A DNA stretch of 61,104 nucleotides from UBA5941 sp021824385 (GTDB lineage: Bacteria > Patescibacteriota > Microgenomatia > UBA8517), in contig DAIEQM010000044.1 in NCBI GenBank assembly GCA_027347685.1, positions 1 through 61,104 on the forward strand, given 5' to 3'. Position 1 is the first letter of the stretch. Every line of letters starts with the position of its first letter. The notes below the pieces were generated by a model. It was not told the DNA's origin, made no database searches, and saw only the letters and a program-made list of their open reading frames with translations. Shown here one piece after another: positions 1-8,576 of this stretch. The position numbers and the translations under genes were made by a program.

Positions 1-375
1 AAAGCCCTTTCAACGGTGACGAGTAAAATAAAGGATGAACAACTTGGTATTGATATCGTGTACGATTCACTGGAAGAGCCGTTAAGGTGGCTCGTTCGAA
101 ATGCAGGTGAAGATGATGGGTATGTATTAAAGAAAATAGAAGAAAACAAAGATCAAGATTTTGGATATAACGTATTGACCGGAGAATTTGGCTCAATGCT
201 TAAATTTGGACTTCTTGATCCACTCAAAGTAACCCGAAGTGGGCTTCAAAATGCATCAAGTATCGCCATGATGGTGCTCACAACTGAAGCTTTGATTTCT
301 GAAATCCCAGAACCAAAATCAACTGCTCCTGCAATGGGCGGTGGAATGCCGGGAATGGGCGGAATGGATTATTAA
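1..375 (+). CDS. groL: Chaperonin GroEL, C-terminal part (gene enters from the left edge)
   Basis: This is the last 124 residues of the 60-kDa chaperonin, which forms the tetradecameric ATP-driven folding chamber in the cytoplasm. The frame is open from base 1, so the start lies outside the window. The final part of the equatorial domain is recognisable (around GYNVLTGEFGSML, then DPLKVTRSGLQNASS), and the gene ends in the Gly/Met-rich tail typical of GroEL (GGGMPGMGGMDY). No CIRCE operator can be judged because the upstream region is missing. It lies about 36 kb from hrcA, grpE, dnaK and dnaJ, so the heat-shock genes are split between loci. Identification is secure. Confidence 0.97.
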   Translation, partial: KALSTVTSKIKDEQLGIDIVYDSLEEPLRWLVRNAGEDDGYVLKKIEENKDQDFGYNVLTGEFGSMLKFGLLDPLKVTRSGLQNASSIAMMVLTTEALISEIPEPKSTAPAMGGGMPGMGGMDY

Positions 376-403
376 CTTCTTGTAATCGCTCATAAGTAAT
401 AGG

Positions 404-409
404 TACAAT
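404..409 (+). promoter_or_regulatory. -10 element giving a leaderless mRNA for the LytR_C gene
   Basis: TACAAT ends 5 nt before the ATG at 415, and a TTGTAA lies about 18 nt upstream of it. Transcription would start at or next to the ATG. There is no Shine-Dalgarno. It is one of many such sites in this window. Confidence 0.55.
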
Positions 410-414
410 GAGTT

Positions 415-1152
415 ATGCCCGCAAAACGTCGCCGACCAGTGGTCGAAGAAGTTATTGAAACTCCTGTAGCACCTGAGCCCAAGGCTCATACTTCTGTCTC
501 GAGTACTGTTGTAGAACATGAAGCTCGCAAGAAAGTTCGTGTGCAAGAAGAGGTACCAGTTGAGACCCAAATTGAGGTGGCGACGTACGACGAACCCCCA
601 CTCCTCGAGCACGTTCAGACTCCTCTGCATGCGGAAGCTGCCGCACGAGAACTTTTGTCGAGAGACACACCTCCTTCTCGAGGTCCCAATATGAAACTTA
701 TCTTTTTAGTAACCATTATCACAGCACTTGTCGTCGGTTTTATCGCAGGGGGAGTATATGTGTATGTCAGTGGAGTTTCCAATAATACGGTTTCAGAGAG
801 TACCCCAACCCCTTCTCCAGTACTTACTGAAACGACTCCAACGGCGAAACCATCACCCACGCCAACAGTGGTGCCTGATTCTTACAAGGTAAGCGTTTTA
901 AATGGAAGTGGAGTAATTGGAGCTGCCGGCAAAGTAAAATCATCCCTGGAATCAAGTGGCTTCAAAGTGACTGGCACCGGAAACGCGGTGAATTATAACT
1001 TTAAGAATACCGTTGTCCAAGTGAAAGCTTCTGTTCCGGCTGGTGCAGTGGACCTTATTAAAAAAGCACTCAAAGACTATGTTGTTGAAGATGGTGACCC
1101 GCTTCCTGCCTCAAGCACTTTTGATATTGTGGTAACCGCAGGAAAAGAATAG
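415..1152 (+). CDS. Membrane-anchored LytR_C-domain protein
   Basis: A 245-residue predicted envelope protein. Residues 1-90 are a charged, disordered cytoplasmic segment with KRRRP at the N-terminus. One transmembrane helix follows at about 93-117, then a Pro/Thr/Ser linker (about 122-152). The C-terminal domain (about 156-243) begins YKVSVLNGSG and matches the LytR_C fold found after LytR-CpsA-Psr domains; here it stands alone without the catalytic LCP domain. The start is the ATG at 415, chosen because a -10 hexamer sits 5 nt upstream. It converges with the M23 peptidase gene with no gap. A wall-associated role is inferred; the precise function is unknown. Confidence 0.75.
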   Translation: MPAKRRRPVVEEVIETPVAPEPKAHTSVSSTVVEHEARKKVRVQEEVPVETQIEVATYDEPPLLEHVQTPLHAEAAARELLSRDTPPSRGPNMKLIFLVTIITALVVGFIAGGVYVYVSGVSNNTVSESTPTPSPVLTETTPTAKPSPTPTVVPDSYKVSVLNGSGVIGAAGKVKSSLESSGFKVTGTGNAVNYNFKNTVVQVKASVPAGAVDLIKKALKDYVVEDGDPLPASSTFDIVVTAGKE

Positions 1153-1848
1153 TTATTTAAAAGGGGGAAGCACGCGGAGCGGATTAACGGTACTTCCGTT
1201 TTCTCTCACTTCAAGATGTAAGTGGGGGCCTGTGCTGTGGCCAGTTGTACCGATTAATCCCAATACGGTATCTAAGTTCACTGATTGTCCTTCTTTCACG
1301 AGAATTTTGCTCATGTGAGCGTACACAGTTTCAATTCCGCCTCCATGGTCGACCATAACCACGTTTCCGTAGCCTACTCGAGAAAAACCAGCCTCAACGA
1401 CAGTTCCCACCATTATTGGCTTGATAGGGTCTCCAATCGTTCCTTTTAAATCAACTCCAGGGTGATAACTAAAATATCCTTGATTTATGTGCATTGTGGT
1501 GAGCGGTTCTTGAATTCCGTGCTCAGTATTTAAGACTATTGGGGTGGTAGCCATATTAATAGTCACATTTCCATTTATAAAGTTACTTGCTGAGGCTGGA
1601 ATGACACCATGGAGCATGGTTCCTGCAATTGCTGCCACAGCCAAATTGCGACTTAACACCTTGTGAATGTTTTCGTGCTCAAACATGTGTCTAAAGAAAC
1701 GAGAAAGCTTGTTTCCATTTCTCCAGCTTTTGATATCTTTGAGGCGGGGAATAAAGTTTTTTTGTTCCACGAGAAGAAGCTCGCGCCGTTTGACCATATT
1801 AAGGTCGATTCGGTACCTCAGGGGCAGATTGAGGGAAAGTTTACTCAT
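1153..1848 (-). CDS. M23-family metallopeptidase (peptidoglycan endopeptidase)
   Basis: A 231-residue predicted exported LytM/M23 endopeptidase that would cut peptidoglycan cross-bridges. The N-terminus is basic and is followed by a hydrophobic segment (about 68-88, ending ASAS) that looks like a signal or anchor. The catalytic domain carries the zinc ligands in HPGVDLKG (about 129) and HLHLEVRENG (about 208), plus the YAHMS motif between them, so the enzyme looks intact. The ATG at 1848 has GAGGG just upstream. Its close convergence with the LytR_C gene suggests both serve the cell wall. The start could be further in, at M18. Confidence 0.88.
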   Translation of the reverse strand: MSKLSLNLPLRYRIDLNMVKRRELLLVEQKNFIPRLKDIKSWRNGNKLSRFFRHMFEHENIHKVLSRNLAVAAIAGTMLHGVIPASASNFINGNVTINMATTPIVLNTEHGIQEPLTTMHINQGYFSYHPGVDLKGTIGDPIKPIMVGTVVEAGFSRVGYGNVVMVDHGGGIETVYAHMSKILVKEGQSVNLDTVLGLIGTTGHSTGPHLHLEVRENGSTVNPLRVLPPFK

Positions 1849-1987
1849 ATTTTGCCCTCGTTAAGAGGACTAAGAACATGGGTTCCTACGCACAATTTCG
1901 GTGAAAAAAAACACTCACCAAATGTGAGCAGTGCAAGAAGTATATGTGAAAGAGGTAAGAAAGTCAAGTTTCCTGTACTATACAAGG

Positions 1988-3520
1988 ATGAGAAGACATG
2001 TATTGTTTTTGGGAGGAATTCTCGTTGTTTCGTTGTTTTGTTTAAAAGCACTCTTTCCCTCTGGACTCTTTACTGCTCATGATATTTGGCACCAAGTTGC
2101 ACGACTGTATTGGTATAACGAATCTGTTTTACAAGGCGTTTTCCCTCCCCATTGGATTGCCCCAATGGCAAACGGATTTGGGTACCCGTTATTTGTATTT
2201 AGTTACCATTTTCCATGGATGGTGGGGCTTCCATTTTTATTTCTCGGAGTTTCAATTGAGTCGACAATAAAAATTTTGTTTTTTATTTCCTTTCTTTTTT
2301 CGGGATGGGGGATGTACTGGTGTTCATATCTCTTTACAAAGAGCAGATTCGCCTCTGTAACTTCAGCAATTTTGTATGTAGTTGCGCCATGGCGATTTGT
2401 AACAATATTTGTATCAGCTGCCATGGGGAGAGCGTTTGTCTTTATGGTATTGCCCGTTATTGTGGTGAGTTTGTATTATCTTTCCAAGAATAAAAAAGTC
2501 TTGTTGCCACTAGTTTTGTTCAGTCTGACAATGTCTGCCCTTATCTTGTCACACCTTATTTCTATTATTACTTCTGTTGTCGTTGTTATACCATTTGCAT
2601 GGTATCTAAAGACATCACTCAAAAAGTTGATTGTATCTGGTGGCATTACGGTGGGGCTCACCTGGTGGTATTTGTACCCGGTATTTGTTTTGAGTAAATC
2701 TATTCAGGCTTCTACAGGGCAGTTTAAAACGCTCTACTTAAGCCAGTTTGTAAATTTTAAACAGCTTCTGTATTCACCATGGGGATATGGCATTGTTGAA
2801 CAGAGCGCTAAAGAAGGACCCTTTTCGTATCAACTCGGAATTGCTCAATGGATTGTTATGATCGCTTCATTTTTGTTCATCATAAAAATATTTCGCCTAA
2901 AAGCGAAAGATAGAAATCTTATTTTGTTTCTCTTCCTTGCATTTGTCCTGAGTATTTTTTTGATGCTTGATGGTTCGATACCGATTTGGAAGTTGGCTTC
3001 TCGTTTTGCGAGCTTTGACTATCCAACAATGTTTCTTATGCCTGCACTTTTTATTTCATCTTTTCTTGCAGCGGTTTTGCTTGTTGAATGTAAGAAGGCT
3101 CGATTTGTGGTGGGATTTTTTCTCGTTTTGGTAGCTTTTATAAATAACAGAAACTACATGAGAGTAAACCAATACCTGCATCCGAATGTTGAAGATGTTG
3201 TTGCCGCTGAAATAACTACCAATACATTTAATGAATATTTACCTCTAACCGCTGATACACAGGGTATGATAAAAAACACCACCCCCGACATTGATGGAGA
3301 AGGACTTCTTCAGCTACATGTTGCGAGAACTTCCACTCAACTTGTGGCAAGTTTTGAGAAAAGGGTAACAGGAGAGGTGACATTAAAAGTATTTGGTTTT
3401 TCAGGATTAAAAGTGCTTCTCGATGGTACGATATACCATTACAAAATAAATAACGCAGGGCTCGTTACTGTAGTTGTTGAGCCTGGGTATCACAAAATAA
3501 TAGTTTTTTACGAACAATAA
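1988..3520 (+). CDS. Multi-pass membrane protein, PTPS_related/GT-C type
   Basis: About 510 residues with roughly 11-13 hydrophobic segments and a short C-terminal extracellular beta-rich domain (about 430-510). The loop after the first helix (AHDIWHQ, then GVFPPHWIAPMANGFGYPLF) is the signature of the membrane family Pfam calls 6-pyruvoyl-tetrahydropterin-synthase-related. These proteins resemble GT-C glycosyltransferases and YfhO; despite the name they are not pterin enzymes. A role in envelope polysaccharide or lipid-linked sugar transfer is inferred. Start is uncertain: an in-frame GTG at 1931 would add 19 residues, but the ATG at 1988 directly precedes the first helix. It lies 21 bp upstream of comM. 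Confidence 0.72.
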   Translation: MRRHVLFLGGILVVSLFCLKALFPSGLFTAHDIWHQVARLYWYNESVLQGVFPPHWIAPMANGFGYPLFVFSYHFPWMVGLPFLFLGVSIESTIKILFFISFLFSGWGMYWCSYLFTKSRFASVTSAILYVVAPWRFVTIFVSAAMGRAFVFMVLPVIVVSLYYLSKNKKVLLPLVLFSLTMSALILSHLISIITSVVVVIPFAWYLKTSLKKLIVSGGITVGLTWWYLYPVFVLSKSIQASTGQFKTLYLSQFVNFKQLLYSPWGYGIVEQSAKEGPFSYQLGIAQWIVMIASFLFIIKIFRLKAKDRNLILFLFLAFVLSIFLMLDGSIPIWKLASRFASFDYPTMFLMPALFISSFLAAVLLVECKKARFVVGFFLVLVAFINNRNYMRVNQYLHPNVEDVVAAEITTNTFNEYLPLTADTQGMIKNTTPDIDGEGLLQLHVARTSTQLVASFEKRVTGEVTLKVFGFSGLKVLLDGTIYHYKINNAGLVTVVVEPGYHKIIVFYEQ

Positions 3521-3541
3521 AAAGTGATACTCTAAAATAGA

Positions 3542-5068
3542 ATGCTTACGACAATTCTTTCAGCAGCCCACTCAGGACTGGAGACTATTGCGATTGAAGT
3601 CGAAGTAAATGTATTCACCAAAGGTTTCCCAGGGATTACGATAATTGGCCTCCCAAACAAAGCAATTGAAGAAGCGAAAGAACGAGTAAAAACTGCCATA
3701 ACAAATTCAGGTTTTGAGTTTCCTCAAAGTAAAATTATCATAAATTTGGCACCTGCAGATATTCCAAAAGAGGGGAGCTGCTATGATCTTCCAATAGCTG
3801 TTGGCATTCTTCATGCAATGGGAGTTGTACAGCTTCCAAAGGAAAAGTCATTTTTTTATGGAGAACTGTCACTGGACGGAAGTTTGAGACATACCAAAGG
3901 AGTACTTCTTCTTGCTCTTTCTGCGAAACAACATTCTGTAAAAGAGTTGTATGTTCCACTCCCCAGTTCACAAGAGGGGGCAGTTGTGTCGAATGTCTCT
4001 GTCTTTCCCGTCGCGAGTTTGCATGAATTGGTCCTTCACTTAAATGGGTCTAAAAAAATAGCAAAAGCGCTGATTAAGCCCGGAAACACTGAATCTGAAA
4101 GATTAGTCGCAGAGTTTGATTTTAATGAAATTATTGGACAAAATCATGCCAAGCGCGCACTGACTATCGCTGCTGCTGGTGGGCACAATTTATTTATGCA
4201 GGGCCCTCCTGGATCGGGAAAGACAATGCTCGCTCGGGCTGTGGCAGGTATCCTTCCTCCACTATCGCCTGAAGAAAGCTTAGAGGTAACCAAAATCTAC
4301 TCGGTAACTGGAAATATTCCTCCTGGTGGCTCGCTTATTTGGGCGCGGCCATTTCGAATTTCTCACCACACAACAAGCAGAATAGGTCTTATTGGCGGAG
4401 GAAGTAAACCTCATCCTGGCGAGATTTCTCTCGCACATTGCGGAGTGTTGTTTCTCGATGAATTCCCTGAGTTTGCAAGGAGTACTCTTGAATCACTTCG
4501 TCAACCAATGGAAGATGGTGAAGTTACAGTAACCCGTGCTGCGGGCACGCTGAAATTCCCGGCAGACTTTATGTTAATTGCGGCGGCAAATCCGTGCCCC
4601 TGTGGGTATTTGGGTGATCCGAAAAGGGAATGCACCTGTTCTCCACGAATGATTATGAAATACCAAAGCAAACTATCAGGTCCCCTCATGGACCGAATAG
4701 ACTTGCATGTATCGGTGCCAGTCGTTGAAGCGGATAAACTTATAGAGCATAAAGATGTTGAGACTGTAAGTAGTGCAAAAATACGCGAAAGAATTATAAA
4801 AGCCCGAGAAGTTCAGTATAAAAGATTATCAAAGTCCGGCATTTATATGAATGGTTCGATGAAAAACAAGCACATCTCCGATTTTGTTCAGTTAACAACA
4901 AAGGCTTCTCAGCTCTTAAAGCAAGCTGTAAATGCTTATAATCTTTCAACACGCACGTATTTCCGACTGATTAAAGTTTCTCAAACCATTGCAGACTTGG
5001 AGGCAGCCGACGCAGTCACAGAAACTCATGTGGCTGAAGCGCTCCAGTATCGTGTGCGTGTGGAATAA
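3542..5068 (+). CDS. comM: ComM/YifB-family AAA+ ATPase
   Basis: A 508-residue Mg-chelatase-like ATPase. In naturally transformable bacteria ComM is a hexameric branch-migration helicase that extends the heteroduplex during recombination. The N-terminal Lon-protease-like fold spans about 1-170. The AAA+ module has Walker A GPPGSGKTMLAR (about 220) and Walker B VLFLDEFPEF (about 303), followed by the Cys-rich NPCPCGYLGD insert and CTCSP characteristic of the family, then the C-terminal Mg_chelatase_C domain. Length is normal. It is followed by yraN (5 bp) and dprA, a gene order conserved in many bacteria. This supports a DNA-uptake/recombination role. Confidence 0.95.
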   Translation: MLTTILSAAHSGLETIAIEVEVNVFTKGFPGITIIGLPNKAIEEAKERVKTAITNSGFEFPQSKIIINLAPADIPKEGSCYDLPIAVGILHAMGVVQLPKEKSFFYGELSLDGSLRHTKGVLLLALSAKQHSVKELYVPLPSSQEGAVVSNVSVFPVASLHELVLHLNGSKKIAKALIKPGNTESERLVAEFDFNEIIGQNHAKRALTIAAAGGHNLFMQGPPGSGKTMLARAVAGILPPLSPEESLEVTKIYSVTGNIPPGGSLIWARPFRISHHTTSRIGLIGGGSKPHPGEISLAHCGVLFLDEFPEFARSTLESLRQPMEDGEVTVTRAAGTLKFPADFMLIAAANPCPCGYLGDPKRECTCSPRMIMKYQSKLSGPLMDRIDLHVSVPVVEADKLIEHKDVETVSSAKIRERIIKAREVQYKRLSKSGIYMNGSMKNKHISDFVQLTTKASQLLKQAVNAYNLSTRTYFRLIKVSQTIADLEAADAVTETHVAEALQYRVRVE

Positions 5069-5073
5069 CGATC

Positions 5074-5439
5074 ATGAAGCAACAAAATTTTTCAAAAGGT
5101 CGTACTGGAGAAATGATTGCGGCGCAATACTTAAAAAGACACGGCTTTGAGGTCATTGAGCAAAACTGGCATACAAAGTTTGGTGAGATCGATATTGTTG
5201 CGAAACAGAACAAAACACTCGTCTTTGTTGAAGTAAAGCTCAAATTTGGTGACAAATTTGGTTCACCTGAAGAAATGATAACTAATGTAAAAATAAAGCA
5301 AGTTCTTATGAATGCGGAAGTATATTTGTTGACGCACCCAGAATTTGAGAATTACAAAAGGCGTATCGATGGCATCTGTATTGTTATGGAAGGGGAAACA
5401 GTTTCTCGCCTTACTCATTATGAAAACTTGTCAGCATGA
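5074..5439 (+). CDS. yraN: YraN/UPF0102 family endonuclease-like protein
   Basis: A 121-residue predicted restriction-endonuclease-fold protein. The core motif is visible: G-x-x-GE near the start (GRTGEMIAAQYL), then GEIDIVA (about 46-52) and VFVEVKLKFG (about 58-67), that is the D and E-x-K of the PD-(D/E)XK site. The family's biological role is unsettled; it usually sits next to comM, dprA or rnhB. Here it lies 5 bp after comM, and its stop overlaps the dprA start (ATGA), implying translational coupling. The natural start ATG at 5074 has no clear Shine-Dalgarno. Confidence 0.93.
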   Translation: MKQQNFSKGRTGEMIAAQYLKRHGFEVIEQNWHTKFGEIDIVAKQNKTLVFVEVKLKFGDKFGSPEEMITNVKIKQVLMNAEVYLLTHPEFENYKRRIDGICIVMEGETVSRLTHYENLSA

Positions 5440-6332
5440 AGAAAAATATTTTTGATATTCCCATCGAAGTAATTAAAAAGGGCACCAAAAAGTATCCTCA
5501 AGAGCTTCTCGATTTAACCGATCCTCCTCTCGAGCTTCGTGTTCGAGGAGCATTTGATGCTTCAATTTTTTCAAATGCTCTTGCTGTTGTCGGGAGCCGA
5601 AAGATGACTCGTTATGGTAAAGATCTTGTAGAAACGTTTGTAACTGCCTTGTCCTCTCGGAATCTTGTGGTTATTTCTGGGTTTATGTACGGCGTTGATA
5701 CTACCGCGCACCGTGCCGCAATAGAGGCTGGAGGAGTTACTATTGCAGTTCTTGCGCATGGACTCAACTATATATATCCGTCTGAAAATAAAGATCTCTA
5801 CCAACTAATTTTAGATAGTGGTGGGTGCCTTATTTCTGAATATCCAGACAGTTTTAAACCACAGTTGTGGACATATCCAAAAAGAAACCGGATTGTAGCC
5901 GCACTTGCGAAAAAAGGCACTTTGATCATTGAAGCGGCAGAGCAAAGTGGCAGTCTTATTACGGCATCATACGCAGATGCATTGAACAGGCCGCTTTTTG
6001 CGGTCCCTGGATCTGTTTTCTCCAAAACCTCAGAAGGCACAAATAGGCTTATAAAAGACGCTATTGCTCAAATGGTTTTGAGTATTGAGGATATTGTTCC
6101 GAGTTTTAATTCAGGCAGTGACATTGCACCGACTCTTTTTGAAGATATCAACAAGGATGAAAAAGCTTTATTAGCAGCACTCTCCTATGAAGAGATGAAT
6201 ATTGATGAGATTTCAATGAAAGTATCTAAAACGGTTACCGAAATTGGATCTCACCTTACCATGCTTTCTCTTCGAGGGATGGTAGAGGAGACAAACGGAG
6301 TATATCGAATAAGAACAGTAAAAAAGAAGTGA
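5436..6332 (+). CDS. dprA: DNA-processing protein DprA
   Basis: A 298-residue DprA/Smf protein, which binds incoming single-stranded DNA and loads RecA during natural transformation. The Rossmann-like core shows AVVGSRKMTRYG (about 51), SGFMYGVDTTAHR (about 81-93; the family norm is SGxAxGID), YPSENKDLY and LIIEAAEQSGSLITA (about 163). The C-terminal 60 residues form a winged-helix-like domain (NIDEISMKVSKTVTEIGSHL). It is coupled to yraN by a 4-nt overlap. With comM and the pilus genes at 33-34.6 kb it fits a competence pathway; no ComEC or ComEA is visible in this window. Confidence 0.96.
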   Translation: MKKNIFDIPIEVIKKGTKKYPQELLDLTDPPLELRVRGAFDASIFSNALAVVGSRKMTRYGKDLVETFVTALSSRNLVVISGFMYGVDTTAHRAAIEAGGVTIAVLAHGLNYIYPSENKDLYQLILDSGGCLISEYPDSFKPQLWTYPKRNRIVAALAKKGTLIIEAAEQSGSLITASYADALNRPLFAVPGSVFSKTSEGTNRLIKDAIAQMVLSIEDIVPSFNSGSDIAPTLFEDINKDEKALLAALSYEEMNIDEISMKVSKTVTEIGSHLTMLSLRGMVEETNGVYRIRTVKKK

Positions 6333-6334
6333 CG

Positions 6335-6583
6335 TTAGTCTTGAGGAAGGTCTAAGTGAGGAGCATGCATTTTTACATTTTTGCTCCCACAAATTCTGCA
6401 TTCAAGCGGGTTGGCATCGGTCTCACATTGTTTGCAAATAAAGAGACCATCTACTTCTTTCACCTGATCGTGTGAGCACACATTACAAAGAAAGACGACA
6501 TCATCTTGTGAAATCTCTCCATCTGTTGGACAGATAAATTTGATTTTACTTTCCTTTTTCTCCTCGACGTTTGTATCAGACAT
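6335..6583 (-). CDS. Small multi-zinc-ribbon protein
   Basis: An 82-residue acidic protein with seven cysteines: C18, C33-x2-C36, C50-x2-C53 and C62-x2-C65, plus H38, H73 and H76. This pattern suggests two or three treble-clef or ribbon zinc sites. I do not recognise a named family; a protein- or nucleic-acid-binding adaptor is possible. The mRNA appears leaderless: TACAAT ends 6 nt before the ATG. It is divergent from galU, with the two starts 31 bp apart, so the promoters overlap. Confidence 0.8.
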   Translation of the reverse strand: MSDTNVEEKKESKIKFICPTDGEISQDDVVFLCNVCSHDQVKEVDGLFICKQCETDANPLECRICGSKNVKMHAPHLDLPQD

Positions 6584-6614
6584 GAAAGTATTGTAGCATA
6601 ATGGTGCCTACAAG

Positions 6615-7493
6615 ATGAAGAGTGTAACGAAAGCAATTATTCCTGTCGCCGGATTTGGCACACGCTTTTTGCCTCAAACAAAAGCAATGCCCAAAGAGAT
6701 GCTGCCTATTGTTGATAAACCAACAGTTCAGCTTATTGTTGAGCAATTTGTGAAAGCAGGAATCCGTGACGTTGTACTCGTCACAGGCTGGCATAAACGG
6801 GCCATTGAGGATCATTTTGACACTCATCCAGAACTTGAAGCACTTCTCCGGGAGACGGGAAAAGACAAACTTTTGTCTGAAATTCAATCAATTACCAATC
6901 TTGCGAACTTTATCTTTGTGAGACAAAAAGGGCCGAGAGGAAATGCAACTCCTATTAGCAATGCCCTTTCTGTAATTGGGGACAATGAGCCGTATTTAGT
7001 TTCATGGGGGGACGACATTCTCATATCTGACCCTCCAATGGCACAGCAGCTCATTGAAACATACCAAAAATATAATGGAATTGTTTTGGGGAGTATGAAA
7101 ATGGTGAGTCCTGAGGATGGGAAGAAGTATGGATTTGCCGTTGGGCCAGAAGTGGAAGAAGGAGTTATTGAAGTCACCGAAATTGTTGAAAAACCAGGGG
7201 AAGGAAAAGCTCCTTCAACATATGCAACGCTTGCAGGCTTTTTGTTTACTCCTGAAATAAATCCATATTTACGGCAGGTTGTGCAAGACATCAAAGGAAG
7301 GGAGCCAAACTATATTGACGCGCTGTCTCGACTTATTCACGATAAAAAGAAAAAAGTATATGCGAAGCAATTTTCGAATGCACAGTATTTTGACACGGGG
7401 AGTAAGCTTGGATATTTAAAGGCCGTTGTGGAATTTGGAGCACAACACCCAGAAGTAGGCGAAGAATTTACAAAATACCTCAAAAATCGCTAG
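6615..7493 (+). CDS. galU: UTP-glucose-1-phosphate uridylyltransferase
   Basis: A 292-residue GalU. It converts UTP and glucose-1-phosphate to UDP-glucose, the donor for envelope glycans. The nucleotide-binding signature GFGTRFLPQTKAMPKEMLPI is near residues 14-33, and VSWGDDIL (about 130) holds the metal-binding acidic pair. The conserved NYIDALS and FDTGSKLGYL motifs are present near the C-terminus. Length is typical. It would supply the many glycosyltransferases in the 9-15 kb and 26-29 kb clusters. It is followed closely by a tRNA-Cys on the other strand. Confidence 0.96.
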   Translation: MKSVTKAIIPVAGFGTRFLPQTKAMPKEMLPIVDKPTVQLIVEQFVKAGIRDVVLVTGWHKRAIEDHFDTHPELEALLRETGKDKLLSEIQSITNLANFIFVRQKGPRGNATPISNALSVIGDNEPYLVSWGDDILISDPPMAQQLIETYQKYNGIVLGSMKMVSPEDGKKYGFAVGPEVEEGVIEVTEIVEKPGEGKAPSTYATLAGFLFTPEINPYLRQVVQDIKGREPNYIDALSRLIHDKKKKVYAKQFSNAQYFDTGSKLGYLKAVVEFGAQHPEVGEEFTKYLKNR

Positions 7494-7500
7494 GATTCGG

Positions 7501-7572
7501 AGGCCAGAGCGGGAATCGAACCCGCGCATGTCGGTTTTGCAGACCGAAGCGTTACCACTTCGCCATCTGGCC
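7501..7572 (-). tRNA. tRNA-Cys (GCA anticodon)
   Basis: Read on the minus strand, a 7-bp acceptor stem pairs GGCCAGA with TCTGGCC. The anticodon stem TCGGT/ACCGA carries loop CTGCAAA, giving anticodon GCA for cysteine codons. The T arm has GGGTTCGATTCCC. The discriminator base is U, the known identity element for tRNA-Cys. The 3' CCA is not encoded and must be added. It is the only tRNA I found in the window. Confidence 0.95.
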
Positions 7573-7605
7573 AAATATTCAGAGTTGTGTGCTATTGTAC
7601 CTAAA

Positions 7606-8361
7606 TTAGCGTCCCTTTACCAAGTGGGGAGCGCCGAATATGTTTATTGGGTCGTACCATGAGAGCCGTTTGCCTTGAATAATCCTGGTGACCGCGAGGA
7701 GACCTCCCATAACCAAGAGTCCAATATCTATTCCCATAAAGAAGTATGTGAAGCTGTTCACCCCACTGTTGAGAAAGATAAATACCCCCAATGCAATACT
7801 GCTTACGATGAGTGAAATCAAGAGAATCCCATTCGCATAGTTATCGATGGCGACAACAACACCCGTTACCACGCCATAAATAAAGAGTATCGGCCACAAG
7901 GCGATCGTGGTGTGTGTATTAAGTGCCGCTGCAATGAACCCCAAGTTTGCAAACGTACCCAAATATGAGGTGTAAATGATCGTGTGGCTGAGAGGTCCAT
8001 GGAGAAACCGAATAACTAAATATTTACGAGTAACAAATGTTTCAAAAAGAATTGACGTAATGTAAATTCCACTTCCGTAGAGAGCTGCGGCGAGAAACAA
8101 TACCTGAATAGACACTACAAAGATGGCTCTTTGTGTAAGCAACTGGCTTCCGTTCAATAGTGATTGCAAAATTATGACTTGGATCGCAGTTGCGGTGAAC
8201 ATCATGCAAAAATGCATTCCTGCAACACGAAAAATAGTCTTTTTAGAGTATTCATGTGGCTTATTAGATCGAGTCATCTTGCTTCTCAAATACAGATAGA
8301 AAGGGGAGAGCCCGATGCCAAGTGTGGCGAAAACTAAGAGAAATGCTTCTGCAATAATCAT
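7606..8361 (-). CDS. Predicted integral membrane protein of unknown function
   Basis: A 251-residue hydrophobic protein with about seven predicted transmembrane helices (first at about 3-25, last at about 208-228) and short basic loops such as RSKMTRSNKPHEYSKK. I do not recognise a family or catalytic motif. GAGG lies 3 nt before the ATG, which is closer than usual. The gene stands alone between tRNA-Cys and the divergent PEGA protein. Base use matches the neighbours. Confidence 0.7.
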   Translation of the reverse strand: MIIAEAFLLVFATLGIGLSPFYLYLRSKMTRSNKPHEYSKKTIFRVAGMHFCMMFTATAIQVIILQSLLNGSQLLTQRAIFVVSIQVLFLAAALYGSGIYITSILFETFVTRKYLVIRFLHGPLSHTIIYTSYLGTFANLGFIAAALNTHTTIALWPILFIYGVVTGVVVAIDNYANGILLISLIVSSIALGVFIFLNSGVNSFTYFFMGIDIGLLVMGGLLAVTRIIQGKRLSWYDPINIFGAPHLVKGR

Positions 8362-8576
8362 TTCCTCATTATGAAATAAAATATCTTAAAAAAGAACACC
8401 AATATTTTTTATTTTAGTAACAGGAGGAGGGGGATGATGGGGTATGATATAGTTGCGTGAAAATCGTAGTGTGAAAAATAGCACTATAGTATTTTGTGTG
8501 ATAACGAGCATACTGCCTTCTGTCTAAAGCAAACAACGATACCGAATCCATTAACCAAGTTGATACAATGTAACGT

